Assembly: GCF_028610625.1 (NCBI RefSeq)
Contig: NZ_JAQQWU010000005.1
Location: 124,001-188,000, forward strand
Reading direction: 5' to 3'
Length of the DNA: 64,000 bases
Origin: Guptibacillus spartinae
GTDB taxonomy: Bacteria; Bacillota; Bacilli; Bacillales; Guptibacillaceae
The position numbers and the translations under genes were made by a program. Below are positions 1-8,369 of this stretch, one piece after another. Under the pieces are notes generated by a model. The model searched no databases and was not told the origin of the DNA. It saw only the letters and a program-made list of their open reading frames with translations. Numbering within the stretch: the stretch's first letter is position 1; each line of letters begins with the position of its first letter.

Positions 1-32
1 AAGGTAACTTCGAATTTGTTGTGGCTGAATAA
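1..32 (+). CDS. 3' end of an unidentified gene (partial)
   Basis: The left edge shows a frame ending in GNFEFVVAE and a TAA at 30-32. It is followed at once by a strong plus-strand terminator, which suggests the tail of a real gene lying mostly outside the window. Nine residues are too few to name a family. Confidence 0.4.
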   Translation, partial: GNFEFVVAE

Positions 33-39
33 AAATCAA

Positions 40-72
40 CCTCATCCCACTTATAAAGGGATGAGGTTTTTC
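40..72 (+). terminator. Rho-independent terminator
   Basis: A 9-bp stem (CCTCATCCC pairing with GGGATGAGG, 9-nt loop) is followed by TTTTTC. It ends the partial gene on the left and may also serve the convergent VOC gene. Confidence 0.85.
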
Positions 73-81
73 ATTGTCTAG

Positions 82-486
82 TTAGCCTTCTTCGCCCATA
101 TGCATCACTTCCCATAGATGTCCATCAACATCCTGAAAGCTCCAGCTGTACATAAAGCCGTGATCCATAACGTCATTTGAGGGCTTACCACCGGCAATGA
201 TCGCACGACGGACAATCTCATCCACTTCATCACGACTTTCTGCTGAAATCGCCATAATGACCTCTGTAGAAGAATTTGCATTCACAAGCTCTTTGTCAGT
301 AAAGGTTTGAAAGAACTCTTCAACGAGTAGCATCACAAACGTATTCTCATTGAGGATCATGCATGTAGCATTCTTATCAGTAAATTGCGGATTGAATTCA
401 AAACCTATTTCATTGAAAAATGTGATGGATCTCTCAAGATCCTTCACTGGTAAGTTAACAAACACCTGCTTCGCTGTTCGAACCAT
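82..486 (-). CDS. VOC family (glyoxalase/bleomycin-resistance fold) protein
   Basis: This 134-residue protein has the length and layout of a single-chain vicinal-oxygen-chelate protein. The start of the first beta-alpha-beta unit is VFVNLPVKDLERSITFFNEI, and the C-terminal module ends in SFQDVDGHLWEVMHM, where the Glu is the usual metal-ligand position. Such proteins are cytoplasmic and bind or transform small metabolites or drugs; the substrate cannot be told from sequence. The ATG at 486 is preceded by AGAGGTGAT at good spacing. It stands alone and converges on the partial gene at the left edge. Confidence 0.85.
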   Translation of the reverse strand: MVRTAKQVFVNLPVKDLERSITFFNEIGFEFNPQFTDKNATCMILNENTFVMLLVEEFFQTFTDKELVNANSSTEVIMAISAESRDEVDEIVRRAIIAGGKPSNDVMDHGFMYSWSFQDVDGHLWEVMHMGEEG

Positions 487-624
487 CTTATCACCTCTAA
501 TAAGGAATATAGCATGTTAATTCTCTACTGACTCCACACTTTCCTTTTCGTATGTAAAAGTTTCTTTAAACTGTAATAGCCAGACCTCCATCGTTAAATA
601 CTACCTGTAAAGGAGGTCTTCATC

Positions 625-1179
625 ATGGATCGCGAGAAGCAATTTGAGCACATCGTATCGTTAAAAAAGGAACTGGAGAGTACGACAATTCAGTACTGGC
701 GCCAGTTCTCTGACTATAGCACGTGGCAATTCTGGGTCATCTTAGCGATGCTCATTATCCCTTTGATCGTACTGTTTCTGTTTATTGACCGTAAGAAAAT
801 CTTTCTTCTCGGTTTTTTTGGTTTTTCCGTTCACGTTCTCGCTGCCTATTTAGATGCTTTAGGAGTACGAAAATCCTGGTGGGATTATCCTTATATCGCC
901 ATCCCACAACTGCCATCAAGCGTTAGTATCGACGCTTCTTTCATTCCAGTTTGTTTTGTTTTTCTCTATCAGTGGTGCCTAAATAAGGAGAAAAATTATT
1001 GGCTATATGGAACGCTTTCAGCCATTGCATTTACATTTATCTTTAAACCACTGTTAATTGGCTTACACTTATTTGAGCTATATACGAACTGGTTCGTCTT
1101 GTTAGCTGCCTATTTATTCGTCATTTATGCTGCAAAATTATTGACCGATCTCTTTATTAAGCTGTCAGAAAGGGCATAG
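625..1179 (+). CDS. CBO0543-like membrane protein
   Basis: The 184-residue protein has a short charged N-terminus and about five hydrophobic segments. It carries aromatic-rich loops such as KSWWDYPY, which I recognise from the CBO0543 family of Firmicute integral membrane proteins of unknown function. The start is well supported by AAGGAGG before the ATG. It is monocistronic and convergent with the following gene, and the two stop codons lie only about 10 bp apart. No catalytic motif is visible, so no role is assigned. Confidence 0.75.
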   Translation: MDREKQFEHIVSLKKELESTTIQYWRQFSDYSTWQFWVILAMLIIPLIVLFLFIDRKKIFLLGFFGFSVHVLAAYLDALGVRKSWWDYPYIAIPQLPSSVSIDASFIPVCFVFLYQWCLNKEKNYWLYGTLSAIAFTFIFKPLLIGLHLFELYTNWFVLLAAYLFVIYAAKLLTDLFIKLSERA

Positions 1180-1200
1180 AATTTGTTTTCATGCTCTTTC
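1168..1200. terminator. Possible bidirectional terminator between convergent genes
   Basis: GAAAGGGCAT pairs with ATGCTCTTTC (one G-U pair) across a 13-nt loop and overlaps the ends of both convergent genes. T-runs are poor, so the call is tentative. Confidence 0.4.
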
Positions 1201-1737
1201 GTCATTGTAGTGCTTATCTTCTTCAACGATTTCGAGAATCCCCACTCTTTTTTCTAGCTCTTCAAGAAGAAGCTCCTTTTCCTTTAAATGAGAAAAAACA
1301 ATATTATAGCGAGGATATCCCATCTTTACACTCATTCGGGAAAGTTTTGCTACCTTTTTAGGCATGAGGCTTGCGTAACGCTCTTCATCCTTTAAAACTA
1401 ATCCAATAAACGTATTACTTTCAATCTGATAAGGAAGACAGCCTTCAATATCTTCCCATGGAAAGGTAATCTTTTCTGATGGTACAACGTAAAGTTGTAA
1501 AGATTCGGGTGTCATCACAACATGAGGTTCACCGGTCATTAGTTTCTTTGCATGCATCGTAAGAAAGAATAGAAAAAAAACGCCACAAATGAGCAAAATT
1601 AAGGCAATGAAGAAGCTTCCTTCTTCAAATAGAACATAGGAAAAGTACACTCCCGCTCCTCCAAATAACAAACTTCCAATCGTTAATAGTAGTAATCTCC
1701 CTTTTGATTCATAAAACGATATTGTTGCATCTTTCAC
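1189..1737 (-). CDS. STM3941-like membrane protein
   Basis: From the preferred start this is a 182-residue protein. A short N-terminal beta segment precedes two adjacent transmembrane helices (about residues 15-60), followed by a soluble PH-like domain containing ITFPWEDIEGC. This layout fits the STM3941 family, whose function is unknown. A longer frame reaches 1845, but TAGAGGAGGAG lies 6-7 nt before the GTG at 1737, so I place the start there. It runs divergently from the germination permease to its right. Confidence 0.65.
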   Translation of the reverse strand: MKDATISFYESKGRLLLLTIGSLLFGGAGVYFSYVLFEEGSFFIALILLICGVFFLFFLTMHAKKLMTGEPHVVMTPESLQLYVVPSEKITFPWEDIEGCLPYQIESNTFIGLVLKDEERYASLMPKKVAKLSRMSVKMGYPRYNIVFSHLKEKELLLEELEKRVGILEIVEEDKHYNDERA

Positions 1738-1906
1738 TACTTCTCCTCCTCTAAAAGGTAAATTTACCTTTTTATACCCCTGTTCCATGCAACTAAATCC
1801 ATTATTTTCTAAATAATAGAAACGGAAATAGCCAATGAATCGCATGTTTTGATCGATGCTGGGGATAGTAGTAGTAATGGCGGGACGGATCGGAGATGGA
1901 GTAGAG

Positions 1907-3004
1907 ATGAAAACGAGCCAGCAAATTAATTCTGTTCAATTTCTCTTTATCATTTTCCAGACACAAGTGGGTGTAGGCATCCTTTCCTTACCAAGCACAC
2001 TTCACTCTGCTGCAGGAAAAGACGGATGGATCTCAATTATTCTGGCAGGAATCGGCTTTCAATTCGTTATTTTCACACTTTATTTTCTGAGCAAAAGGTT
2101 CTCAACCTTATCGCTATATGAGTACGCTCCAAAAATTGTTGGTAAATGGATCGGAACATTGATTTCAATTGGATACATCATGTTTGCGGGATTAACCGCG
2201 ATCCTTGTGCTACAGCTTTTTCAAATCTCCATCAAAACCTGGATTCTGCCAAGAACGCCTTCAATTATCGTCCTTTCCCTCCTTTCCGTCTCAGGAGCAT
2301 ACCTCGTCTCAGGAAGAGTAAAAGTGCTCGGACGTTTTAATCAATTCATCACTATTTTAGTCGTCCCTCTCATTGTCATGATCTTAATCACACTAAGGTA
2401 TTCAGATATACGGTATATTTTACCCATTGCTGAAGATGGATTTATTCCGATTTTTAAGGCCGCACCTGAAGGCTTTTTTTCAATGATTGGATTTGAAATG
2501 GCTTTATTTGTCTATCCTTATTTGCAAAACAAAGGAAAGGCAGCTCTCGTAAGCTTAACCCTCTCAAATGTTGCTGTAACTTGCTTTTACACCATCATTA
2601 CGCTTACTACGTACGCTTATTTTAGCCCCGGTCAGTTTGAAGCAATACAAGATCCTACCGTTTATATGTTAAAAGGAATTTCTTTTCTCATCATCGACCG
2701 GATTGATCTCTTATTTCTATCGATCTGGACAGTCTCCGTTTTAACCTCATTTGGATCATATTTGTATATCTCTTCAGAAGGGGTTAAAACCCTTACGAAA
2801 CGAAAGAGCGCGTCGTTGCCCATTATCATAACCACTTTACTTATACTTGGTGTTTCACTTATTCCTCATAACATGTTCACTATTAAACCCCTATCAAACA
2901 TTCATGCAACCGCAAGTTATTTTTTTGTATTCGGTATTCCGCTGATTTTATTGATCATTAGTTTAATAAGAAAAAAAGAGCTTACGAATGAGACTGATTC
3001 GTAA
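1907..3004 (+). CDS. Spore germination permease, GerAB/GerB family
   Basis: This 365-residue protein has about ten hydrophobic segments in the APC-superfamily arrangement. Its N-terminal sequence (QVGVGILSLPS near residues 18-28) is characteristic of the B subunit of Ger nutrient receptors, which sits in the spore inner membrane and takes part in germinant sensing. The A and C subunits normally encoded beside it are absent, so it is an orphan B-type gene. ATG 1907 has GGAG 11 nt upstream and gives the normal family length; ATG 1877 is an alternative. The stop codon lies inside the downstream terminator stem. Confidence 0.85.
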   Translation: MKTSQQINSVQFLFIIFQTQVGVGILSLPSTLHSAAGKDGWISIILAGIGFQFVIFTLYFLSKRFSTLSLYEYAPKIVGKWIGTLISIGYIMFAGLTAILVLQLFQISIKTWILPRTPSIIVLSLLSVSGAYLVSGRVKVLGRFNQFITILVVPLIVMILITLRYSDIRYILPIAEDGFIPIFKAAPEGFFSMIGFEMALFVYPYLQNKGKAALVSLTLSNVAVTCFYTIITLTTYAYFSPGQFEAIQDPTVYMLKGISFLIIDRIDLLFLSIWTVSVLTSFGSYLYISSEGVKTLTKRKSASLPIIITTLLILGVSLIPHNMFTIKPLSNIHATASYFFVFGIPLILLIISLIRKKELTNETDS

Positions 3005-3011
3005 GCTCTTT
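2975..3011. terminator. Bidirectional terminator
   Basis: A perfect 14-bp stem (AAAGAGCTTACGAA with its complement, 9-nt loop) is flanked by A and T runs on the two sides. It serves both the germination permease, whose stop codon it contains, and the convergent LysM gene. Confidence 0.9.
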
Positions 3012-3018
3012 TACTTTC

Positions 3019-3303
3019 TTAATTACAGTTGTAGGCTTTTAACCTTTGACCAACGTATATTTGGTTAGGATTTGAAATATTGTTCAGTGAAGCAAGATAG
3101 CTGGTTGATAACCCATATTTATAGGCGATTTGTGATAAGGTATCCCCGTATTTCACCGTATAATAAACCGGTCCATAACAACCAGCTGGCGCATTGACGA
3201 CAGGACCTTTCGCTTCAACTGTTGGTGTACCTACTTGTACCGCGCCAGCTAACAACCCGACTGAAACAAATGAAATCGTTGCAAATTTTGCGAGCTTCTT
3301 CAT
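3019..3303 (-). CDS. Secreted LysM-domain protein
   Basis: The 94-residue protein begins with a signal peptide (MKKLAKF, a hydrophobic stretch, then a probable cut near VEA-KG at about residue 31). It then has one LysM domain ([19 protein letters not shown] through [10 protein letters not shown]). LysM binds N-acetylglucosamine-containing glycans such as peptidoglycan, so it should sit in or on the cell wall or spore cortex. No catalytic domain is attached. AAGGAGGAG lies 6 nt before the ATG at 3303; a longer upstream frame lacks such support. Confidence 0.9.
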   Translation of the reverse strand: MKKLAKFATISFVSVGLLAGAVQVGTPTVEAKGPVVNAPAGCYGPVYYTVKYGDTLSQIAYKYGLSTSYLASLNNISNPNQIYVGQRLKAYNCN

Positions 3304-3391
3304 TTTTTCTCCTCCTTGATATGTATATTTCCTCATCTGTTTTTCATCAAATGAGTATAGTAAAATCATAGCTCATATATGGATAATTTTG

Positions 3392-3460
3392 TATTGGGAA
3401 ATTCATTCAATTCTTTACTAAAAAACCTATTGATTTATATCAGGGTTTCCCAATAGGGTT
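3392..3460. repeat. Overlapping alternative inverted repeats in intergenic DNA
   Basis: TATTGGGAAA at 3392-3401 is perfectly complementary to TTTCCCAATA at 3446-3455. The nearby AACCTATTG (3425-3433) can instead pair with CAATAGGGTT (3451-3460). The two hairpins share 3451-3455 and exclude one another. The gap lies between the divergent LysM and HD-GYP genes and has no other clear content. Confidence 0.5.
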
Positions 3461-3642
3461 AATCTAATCGAACATAAATCTGTTAACAAATCCGTCTTTT
3501 TATGGTATTGATTAGATAAGGAATTTTCCTTTACTTTCATTAAAATAAATCAAAAGAGAATGCGATGAACTATCATTTTAGCTGGGCACTTGAATGGTAG
3601 GGAGCAAGTAGTGCAACCGGCTCCTTAAAGAGGAGAATGAAC

Positions 3643-4278
3643 ATGAAAAAGTGTACATTTCACGGGCACGCACAGCTATTTTCTTCCCAATCGTTACGTT
3701 TGATGGAACTTCTTCGCTATCACGATTTGCACACCTTTCATCACTCAGTACAAACCACCAGCTATTTTATTGATTTTTGCTTGCATCATCATTTTCAATC
3801 ATTATTAAAGCCACGTATACTGCAATCCGTTCTTCTACATGACATTGGAAATTTGCTTATCGCAAAAGAACTCCTTTCCAAAAATGGACCACTAACCCTT
3901 TCTGAGAAAAATGAGCTCGAACAACATCCTGAACTTGGGCTGGAGCTTCTAAGTGACTATCCTGAAATAGAGATTGAGCCTTCCCTTATTTTGCATCATC
4001 ACGAAAATCGAGATGGGACTGGCTACCCCGACCGAATGGAAAGTGATCAGCTACCGTTCGTGGTGAAAGTACTCCGTATAATCGATAGCTATACGGCTAT
4101 GACAATGGATCGCCCCTATCGTCCAAAGCGTTCGGTTCAATCAGCTGTCGATGAAATCGTCCAAAATCATTATGTCGATGCCTCCTGTACTTCCTTATTT
4201 GTTACCTATATGGAAAAGCGATTAAAAGGAAAAAGGGTACTGCTTCATTACCTTGATTATGTTCCCAATCAAAAATGA
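3643..4278 (+). CDS. HD-GYP-type phosphohydrolase domain protein
   Basis: The 211-residue protein is essentially one HD-GYP domain, a family best known for hydrolysing cyclic di-GMP. Visible landmarks are HDIGN near residue 66, EQHPELG, LHHHENRDGTGYP and DSYTAMTMDRPYR. The metal-binding His and Asp positions and the GYP triplet are kept, but the Lys of the usual HDxGK is Asn here, so activity is likely but not certain. There is no sensor or receiver domain. AGGAG stands one base from ATG 3637 but 7 nt from ATG 3643, which decides the start. A short sda-like gene follows 52 bp later. Confidence 0.85.
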   Translation: MKKCTFHGHAQLFSSQSLRLMELLRYHDLHTFHHSVQTTSYFIDFCLHHHFQSLLKPRILQSVLLHDIGNLLIAKELLSKNGPLTLSEKNELEQHPELGLELLSDYPEIEIEPSLILHHHENRDGTGYPDRMESDQLPFVVKVLRIIDSYTAMTMDRPYRPKRSVQSAVDEIVQNHYVDASCTSLFVTYMEKRLKGKRVLLHYLDYVPNQK

Positions 4279-4330
4279 GTAGCACATCTTTAATCGTTTC
4301 AATCACAACAAACCAAGGAGGTCATCGCAC

Positions 4331-4498
4331 ATGATGTTTCTCACAAATCGGGAATTAATGATTGCCTATTGTGATGCGCATAAGTTGCAATTAGATCATG
4401 CATTTATCGAAATGTTAACATCTGAAATCATACGCAGAGGACTCATTCCTCCTGAACCACATACAAACTGTTATGAAAATGCAAAATTGATACGTTAG
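4331..4498 (+). CDS. sda: Sda-like sporulation histidine-kinase inhibitor
   Basis: This 55-codon gene has a strong site, AAGGAGG, 9 nt before the ATG. The product contains LTNRELMIAYCDAHKLQLD followed by FIEMLTSEIIRRGL, which matches the two-helix hairpin of Sda (B. subtilis: LSDELLIESY then FIELIENEIKRR). Sda binds sporulation sensor kinases such as KinA and blocks phosphate flow to Spo0A when replication is disturbed. The C-terminal tail here is about 10 residues longer than in B. subtilis. Because it follows an HD-GYP gene it may be a second, accessory Sda rather than the checkpoint copy. A start one codon later is possible. Confidence 0.8.
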   Translation: MMFLTNRELMIAYCDAHKLQLDHAFIEMLTSEIIRRGLIPPEPHTNCYENAKLIR

Positions 4499-4509
4499 TT
4501 GTAAATCAA

Positions 4510-4537
4510 AGAGCTTACTCGCTTAACAGTAAGCTCT
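4510..4537 (+). terminator. Terminator-like hairpin after sda
   Basis: AGAGCTTACT pairs perfectly with AGTAAGCTCT over an 8-nt loop, 12 nt after the sda stop. No U-run follows, so it may act as a 3' stabilising hairpin rather than a full terminator. Confidence 0.5.
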
Positions 4538-4657
4538 CTAGAGCCGTTTAGCATTTTTTCCAATTGTTTTAAATTGACGCTTACATAGGTTTGCAATTTT
4601 TCCCACGAGGTACTAGTTAAAAGAACAGTTATGAACTTAAGAAGGGAATGAGCACTG

Positions 4658-5500
4658 ATGAAGCAATCCATCCCAGAAATCACATTAAATGATGGTCTTA
4701 CTCTACCAGCAATTGGGTTCGGAACTTATAAGTTAAATGGAAATAATGGTGCAACAGGAATTACTAGCGCGATTGATGTTGGCTACCGTCTCATTGATAC
4801 TGCGTATAATTATGAGAATGAAGGAACGGTTGGTGAAGCGATTCGTCGTAGCACGATTCCACGAAATGAATTGCGCGTGACGTCGAAATTACCAGGGCGG
4901 TATCAGGAATACGATAAAGCTGTGACGGCTATTCAAGAATCACTTTACCGCGCAAATTTGGATTACTATGATTTGTATCTCATTCACTGGCCTAACCCGA
5001 AGCAAGGCCATTTTGTAGAAGCCTGGCAAGCGTTAATTGACGCTAAGAAATGGGGCCTCATTCGCTCGATTGGTGTCTGTAACTTCCTTCCTGAACACTT
5101 AGAACAATTGGAAAATGAAACGAGTGTGAAGCCTAGTATTAATCAAATTGAACTACATCCTTTCTTTAATCAGGAAGAACAAAGGAGATACCACGAGCGA
5201 AACAATATTCAAACGGAATCTTGGAGTCCTCTAGCACGAGTGAATGACATTTTGGAAAATGAAACAATCGCCCAGATCGCGAAACAGCATAACAAATCAG
5301 CTTCACAAGTCATTCTGCGCTGGCATTATCAATTAGGATCCATCCCGATTCCGAAATCTGCTTCTCCGGAACGTCAGCGTGAGAACCTCTCCATTTTCGA
5401 CTTCCATTTAAACGAAACTGAAATGGGCATGATGGCTGAATTAACGCGTCCCAATGGTCGCATCAACGATCAGGATCCCGCTACCTATGAGGAATTTTAA
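4658..5500 (+). CDS. Aldo/keto reductase
   Basis: The 280-residue protein is a complete aldo/keto reductase of the prokaryotic AKR5-like type. It shows GYRLIDTAYNYENE (catalytic Asp and Tyr), VTSKLPG (Lys), LYLIHWPNP (His) and an NADPH-binding end containing PIPKSASPERQREN. These cytosolic enzymes reduce aldehydes and ketones with NADPH; the physiological substrate is unknown. AAGGG lies 11 nt before the ATG. It is monocistronic and closed by a strong terminator. A second AKR of the same type is at 50183-51022. Confidence 0.92.
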   Translation: MKQSIPEITLNDGLTLPAIGFGTYKLNGNNGATGITSAIDVGYRLIDTAYNYENEGTVGEAIRRSTIPRNELRVTSKLPGRYQEYDKAVTAIQESLYRANLDYYDLYLIHWPNPKQGHFVEAWQALIDAKKWGLIRSIGVCNFLPEHLEQLENETSVKPSINQIELHPFFNQEEQRRYHERNNIQTESWSPLARVNDILENETIAQIAKQHNKSASQVILRWHYQLGSIPIPKSASPERQRENLSIFDFHLNETEMGMMAELTRPNGRINDQDPATYEEF

Positions 5501-5510
5501 GAACAAAAAG

Positions 5511-5551
5511 AAGGAAATCCCGATTTAAACAACACGGGATTTCCTTTTTTT
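5511..5551 (+). terminator. Rho-independent terminator
   Basis: A 12-bp stem (AAGGAAATCCCG with CGGGATTTCCTT) is followed by a T-run, 10 bp after the aldo/keto reductase stop. Confidence 0.9.
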
Positions 5552-5712
5552 AATCAAGCACCTCCCCTACTAGCATGCCATGCACCTACTAACAAGGAGT
5601 AAACTTCTTACGCTATACAAGTTTTAACATCTGTTACGTTCCATGACTCTATCCTTGATTCATTTGAATACGAGCAAAAACACCACATGTGTTGGTAATG
5701 AACGAAAAATCA

Positions 5713-6261
5713 TTAGGTAAGGTGTTTTGTATAAATAACGGGGGCATTCATCCCTTCCTCGTCCTCTTCTTTTACTTCAATTAAAGCAACGGCTTCAATT
5801 TTGCCACGGAAAGGTTGAACTTCAGTAAAACAATACTGAAACACATTGGCTAAATCATCAGGCTCAAGCTGATTTGCTACGGTGCAATGGGGGATCCATT
5901 GACCAGGAAAATATAAGGAGTTCACACTTCCATTAAAGTCTTCAAAATGTTGATGGTGAGCGGAATGAATTGCGAGTAAATCTTTTGTTACAGTGGGGGC
6001 TATGAAAATCGTTCCATAGTTCAAGAATGAACTAACCATATTAAACATAATCTCCATTTTTTCAACCCGATCATAAAACGTATCGATTTCTCTTATGTAT
6101 TCTTCCCGATCTAAATGCTCGTAACTTGCAAGCGTTATGTGGGGTCTCCCATCCTTCACTTCATCGATATAATAAGAAAGACCTTGTTCCTTCAGCTCTC
6201 TCCAGATTTCTTTCACCTTTGCTTCCGTCTCTTCATCAAAAAGTGCTATGAACCAGAACAC
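5713..6261 (-). CDS. 2'-5' RNA ligase family (2H phosphoesterase) protein
   Basis: The 182-residue protein carries the two HxTx signatures of the 2H phosphoesterase superfamily: RPHITLA near residue 40 and IPHCTVA near residue 128. The spacing is typical of LigT/YjcG-like proteins, which open or close 2',5' or cyclic phosphodiesters on small RNAs or nucleotides. The start is GTG 6261, with AAAGGCGG 7 nt upstream. It is monocistronic and divergent from the DJ-1-type gene. Confidence 0.85.
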   Translation of the reverse strand: MFWFIALFDEETEAKVKEIWRELKEQGLSYYIDEVKDGRPHITLASYEHLDREEYIREIDTFYDRVEKMEIMFNMVSSFLNYGTIFIAPTVTKDLLAIHSAHHQHFEDFNGSVNSLYFPGQWIPHCTVANQLEPDDLANVFQYCFTEVQPFRGKIEAVALIEVKEEDEEGMNAPVIYTKHLT

Positions 6262-6409
6262 GGTTTAGCCGCCTTTCTTGTTGTGATTTCTTTACTCCTA
6301 GACACAGTTCCAATTATTTCAAAATAACGAAAATGATTCAATTATAGATTCGAAATTATGCTAAAATTCTAATTAATAAAGCAAAACGATTTGAAAGGGT
6401 GAAAATACA

Positions 6410-6967
6410 GTGAAAGCCTTATTCTTTTTATACGATGGCTATGTTGATTGGGAAATTAGCACGCTTTCCTACCTATTTAGTGAAACCAATGTTGAGATTG
6501 AAACAACCGCTTTAACAAACGAAGTAACACACAGTGGGAATTTCACGGTGAGAGTAAGCCAGCCTGTTGAGCAATGTCAGGTTCAGCATTACGACATTCT
6601 CATCATTCCTGGCGGTGATCCTGAACCGCTACTGCATGAGGAAGAACTGCGTTCACTTATACAAGCTTTTGATCAACAAAACAAATGGATCGCGGCTATT
6701 TGTGGTGCTTCCACACTACTAGGAGCAAGCTCTGTATTAAGAAATCGGGCGTATTCAACCTCAATGGATACCTCAGAGTTTCCTCCCTATTTTCATTCGG
6801 AATTAAAAAGCAAAGCAGATGTGACGGTATGCGAGAACCTCATTACAGCGGAAGGAAATGCCTATATTGAATTCGCTATTGCTGTCGGAAAGCAGCTCAA
6901 GCTATTTAAAGATCGAGAAGATGAGCTTGAGACGGTATTATTTTTCAAAAATCAATTAAGGGGATAA
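6410..6967 (+). CDS. DJ-1/PfpI family protein
   Basis: The 185-residue protein has the type 1 glutamine-amidotransferase-like fold of DJ-1/PfpI proteins. It shows DILIIPGGDPEPL near residue 65 and the nucleophile elbow IAAICGAST near residue 98, with the Cys in place. Members act as deglycases, chaperones or amidotransferase-like hydrolases, and which applies here is open. The start is GTG 6410 after AAAGGGTGA. It ends 9 bp before a bidirectional terminator. Confidence 0.88.
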   Translation: MKALFFLYDGYVDWEISTLSYLFSETNVEIETTALTNEVTHSGNFTVRVSQPVEQCQVQHYDILIIPGGDPEPLLHEEELRSLIQAFDQQNKWIAAICGASTLLGASSVLRNRAYSTSMDTSEFPPYFHSELKSKADVTVCENLITAEGNAYIEFAIAVGKQLKLFKDREDELETVLFFKNQLRG

Positions 6968-7001
6968 AAGAAAACGCGCCGATCGGTCGCGTTTTCTCTT
7001 T
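6966..7001. terminator. Bidirectional terminator
   Basis: GAAAACGCG pairs with CGCGTTTTC across a 9-nt loop, with purine and pyrimidine runs on either side. It separates the convergent DJ-1-type and acetyltransferase genes. Confidence 0.8.
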
Positions 7002-7506
7002 ATAATGACCGTCGATAACGAAGCGACGTATACACTTCTTCTTCAAGATTACTGTAACTCTCCTGTTCAGACTGTACCCTAAAGCCGACTGCTTCATAAA
7101 AGGGGATGCCCTTCACGTTCCCTTTCGAGACGGAAACCCATTGTTCTCTTGCCCCTCTTTGTAATTGATTCTTTGTTAATTCATTTAACAATTTCGAACC
7201 GATCCCTTCTCGCTTACGATTTGGATCTAAATAAAGAACAAATACTTCCCCTTCTTCTAATCCAATCATACCACCGCCAATCGCTCCCACAACGTTGTCT
7301 CCATCTAAAGCCACAAACCATCCGTTCCATTCTCTCGTCGTGTGAGTGACTTCTTTTAGAATTCGATCTCTGTTGTAAAAGTCACGTATCACTCGTTCGA
7401 TGTATGCCTTCGCATGCGTTTCCTCATATGTGTCGCGGTATCCATTGGAGCAAACCGAAACGATTCCATTCACATGCTCAGTCAAAGCTTTCTTAACTAC
7501 GATCAC
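7000..7506 (-). CDS. GNAT family N-acetyltransferase
   Basis: This is a single GNAT domain of 168 residues. The acetyl-CoA-binding segment reads VFVLYLDPNRKREGIGSKLL (motif A, R-x-x-G-I-G), followed by IPFYEAVGF (motif B). GNAT enzymes transfer acetyl groups to amines of small molecules or protein N-termini; the acceptor is unknown. The frame runs to 7515, but AGGAG sits 9 nt before the GTG at 7506 and too close to the upstream ATGs, so I prefer 7506. It follows the DUF3784 gene by 28 bp and may be co-transcribed with it. Confidence 0.88.
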   Translation of the reverse strand: MIVVKKALTEHVNGIVSVCSNGYRDTYEETHAKAYIERVIRDFYNRDRILKEVTHTTREWNGWFVALDGDNVVGAIGGGMIGLEEGEVFVLYLDPNRKREGIGSKLLNELTKNQLQRGAREQWVSVSKGNVKGIPFYEAVGFRVQSEQESYSNLEEEVYTSLRYRRSL

Positions 7507-7534
7507 CCTCATCATCTCCTAAGGTAACACCAAT

Positions 7535-7822
7535 TTATGAATTTAGTAACTTTCGATTAATGAAAATCGCAACAGCTGCATATAGAACGACCATTGCGAT
7601 ACCAATCACCAAACCTTTATAGTCAAATTCAACTAAACTAATTCCAATGGTTAGAATCCCTAATGGCAGAAAAAACAGCAGACCCACAATCGTTCCGAGT
7701 AATGACTTGTTTTCCACTATTTTTTCATTAAAACCTACGAGTAGCCACGTTTGTTTCTTCATCCCCACCAAATAAGAAACGATTAAGAGAGCCATTCCAA
7801 TGATAAATAAGCCGACATTCAT
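7535..7822 (-). CDS. DUF3784-like small membrane protein
   Basis: A 95-residue protein with an N-terminal helix, a short cytoplasmic loop containing GMKKQTWLLVGFNEK, and two further helices. This is the layout of the DUF3784 family, whose function is unknown. GGGGAGG lies 7 nt before the ATG at 7822. It belongs to a run of small minus-strand membrane genes. Confidence 0.75.
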   Translation of the reverse strand: MNVGLFIIGMALLIVSYLVGMKKQTWLLVGFNEKIVENKSLLGTIVGLLFFLPLGILTIGISLVEFDYKGLVIGIAMVVLYAAVAIFINRKLLNS

Positions 7823-7929
7823 ATCAAGGCCTCCCCTGGCTTTGTGGTTCTCTTCTCGACTCAAAAATAAGAAGGTTTTCCCTATTGATAAGAGTCCCTT
7901 TACAGCATATTAAAATAAATCCCACCAAC

Positions 7930-8346
7930 TTAAATAAGTCCAAAAAAATCGGTGAAATAAAGTACAAGTGAGGAGGTCACAATCACCCCTAGTTGGAAAA
8001 GAGTAAAAAGATAATCATGTTTATTCTCCGCATAGCGTTTTTCCATAATAGCAGTCACCGTTTCAGAAATAACAATAAATGCAAACAGAATGATATGCGT
8101 TTGCAAATACCAGAGCGGATCTTGAGGAATACGCTCTAGGTTGATAACTAAACTAACGATTAATAACAACATGACTCCGATCCGTATTGTCCAATCAATT
8201 CTTCGATGCCTTGCATTCACATGATGATAAGAAAACATTTTTCTCTTATCTACCTGGAGCCACTTCCGCAAACCCTTGTTGCTATAGTGAAGGATCGCCC
8301 ATAAAAGAAATAGAATGAATATGAGCTTTAGCCAAAACGTCTCCAA
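7930..8346 (-). CDS. DUF4181-like membrane protein
   Basis: The product has about four hydrophobic helices and a basic loop (KRKMFSYHHVNARHRRIDW) that I associate with DUF4181, a Bacillus membrane family without known role. No ATG fits. AGGAG stands 7 nt before TTG 8346, giving 138 residues, while the earlier GTG touches the ribosome site. It starts 24 bp after the stop of the preceding gene, suggesting one transcript. Confidence 0.7.
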   Translation of the reverse strand: METFWLKLIFILFLLWAILHYSNKGLRKWLQVDKRKMFSYHHVNARHRRIDWTIRIGVMLLLIVSLVINLERIPQDPLWYLQTHIILFAFIVISETVTAIMEKRYAENKHDYLFTLFQLGVIVTSSLVLYFTDFFGLI

Positions 8347-8369
8347 TTCCACACTCCTTTTACAAATAG

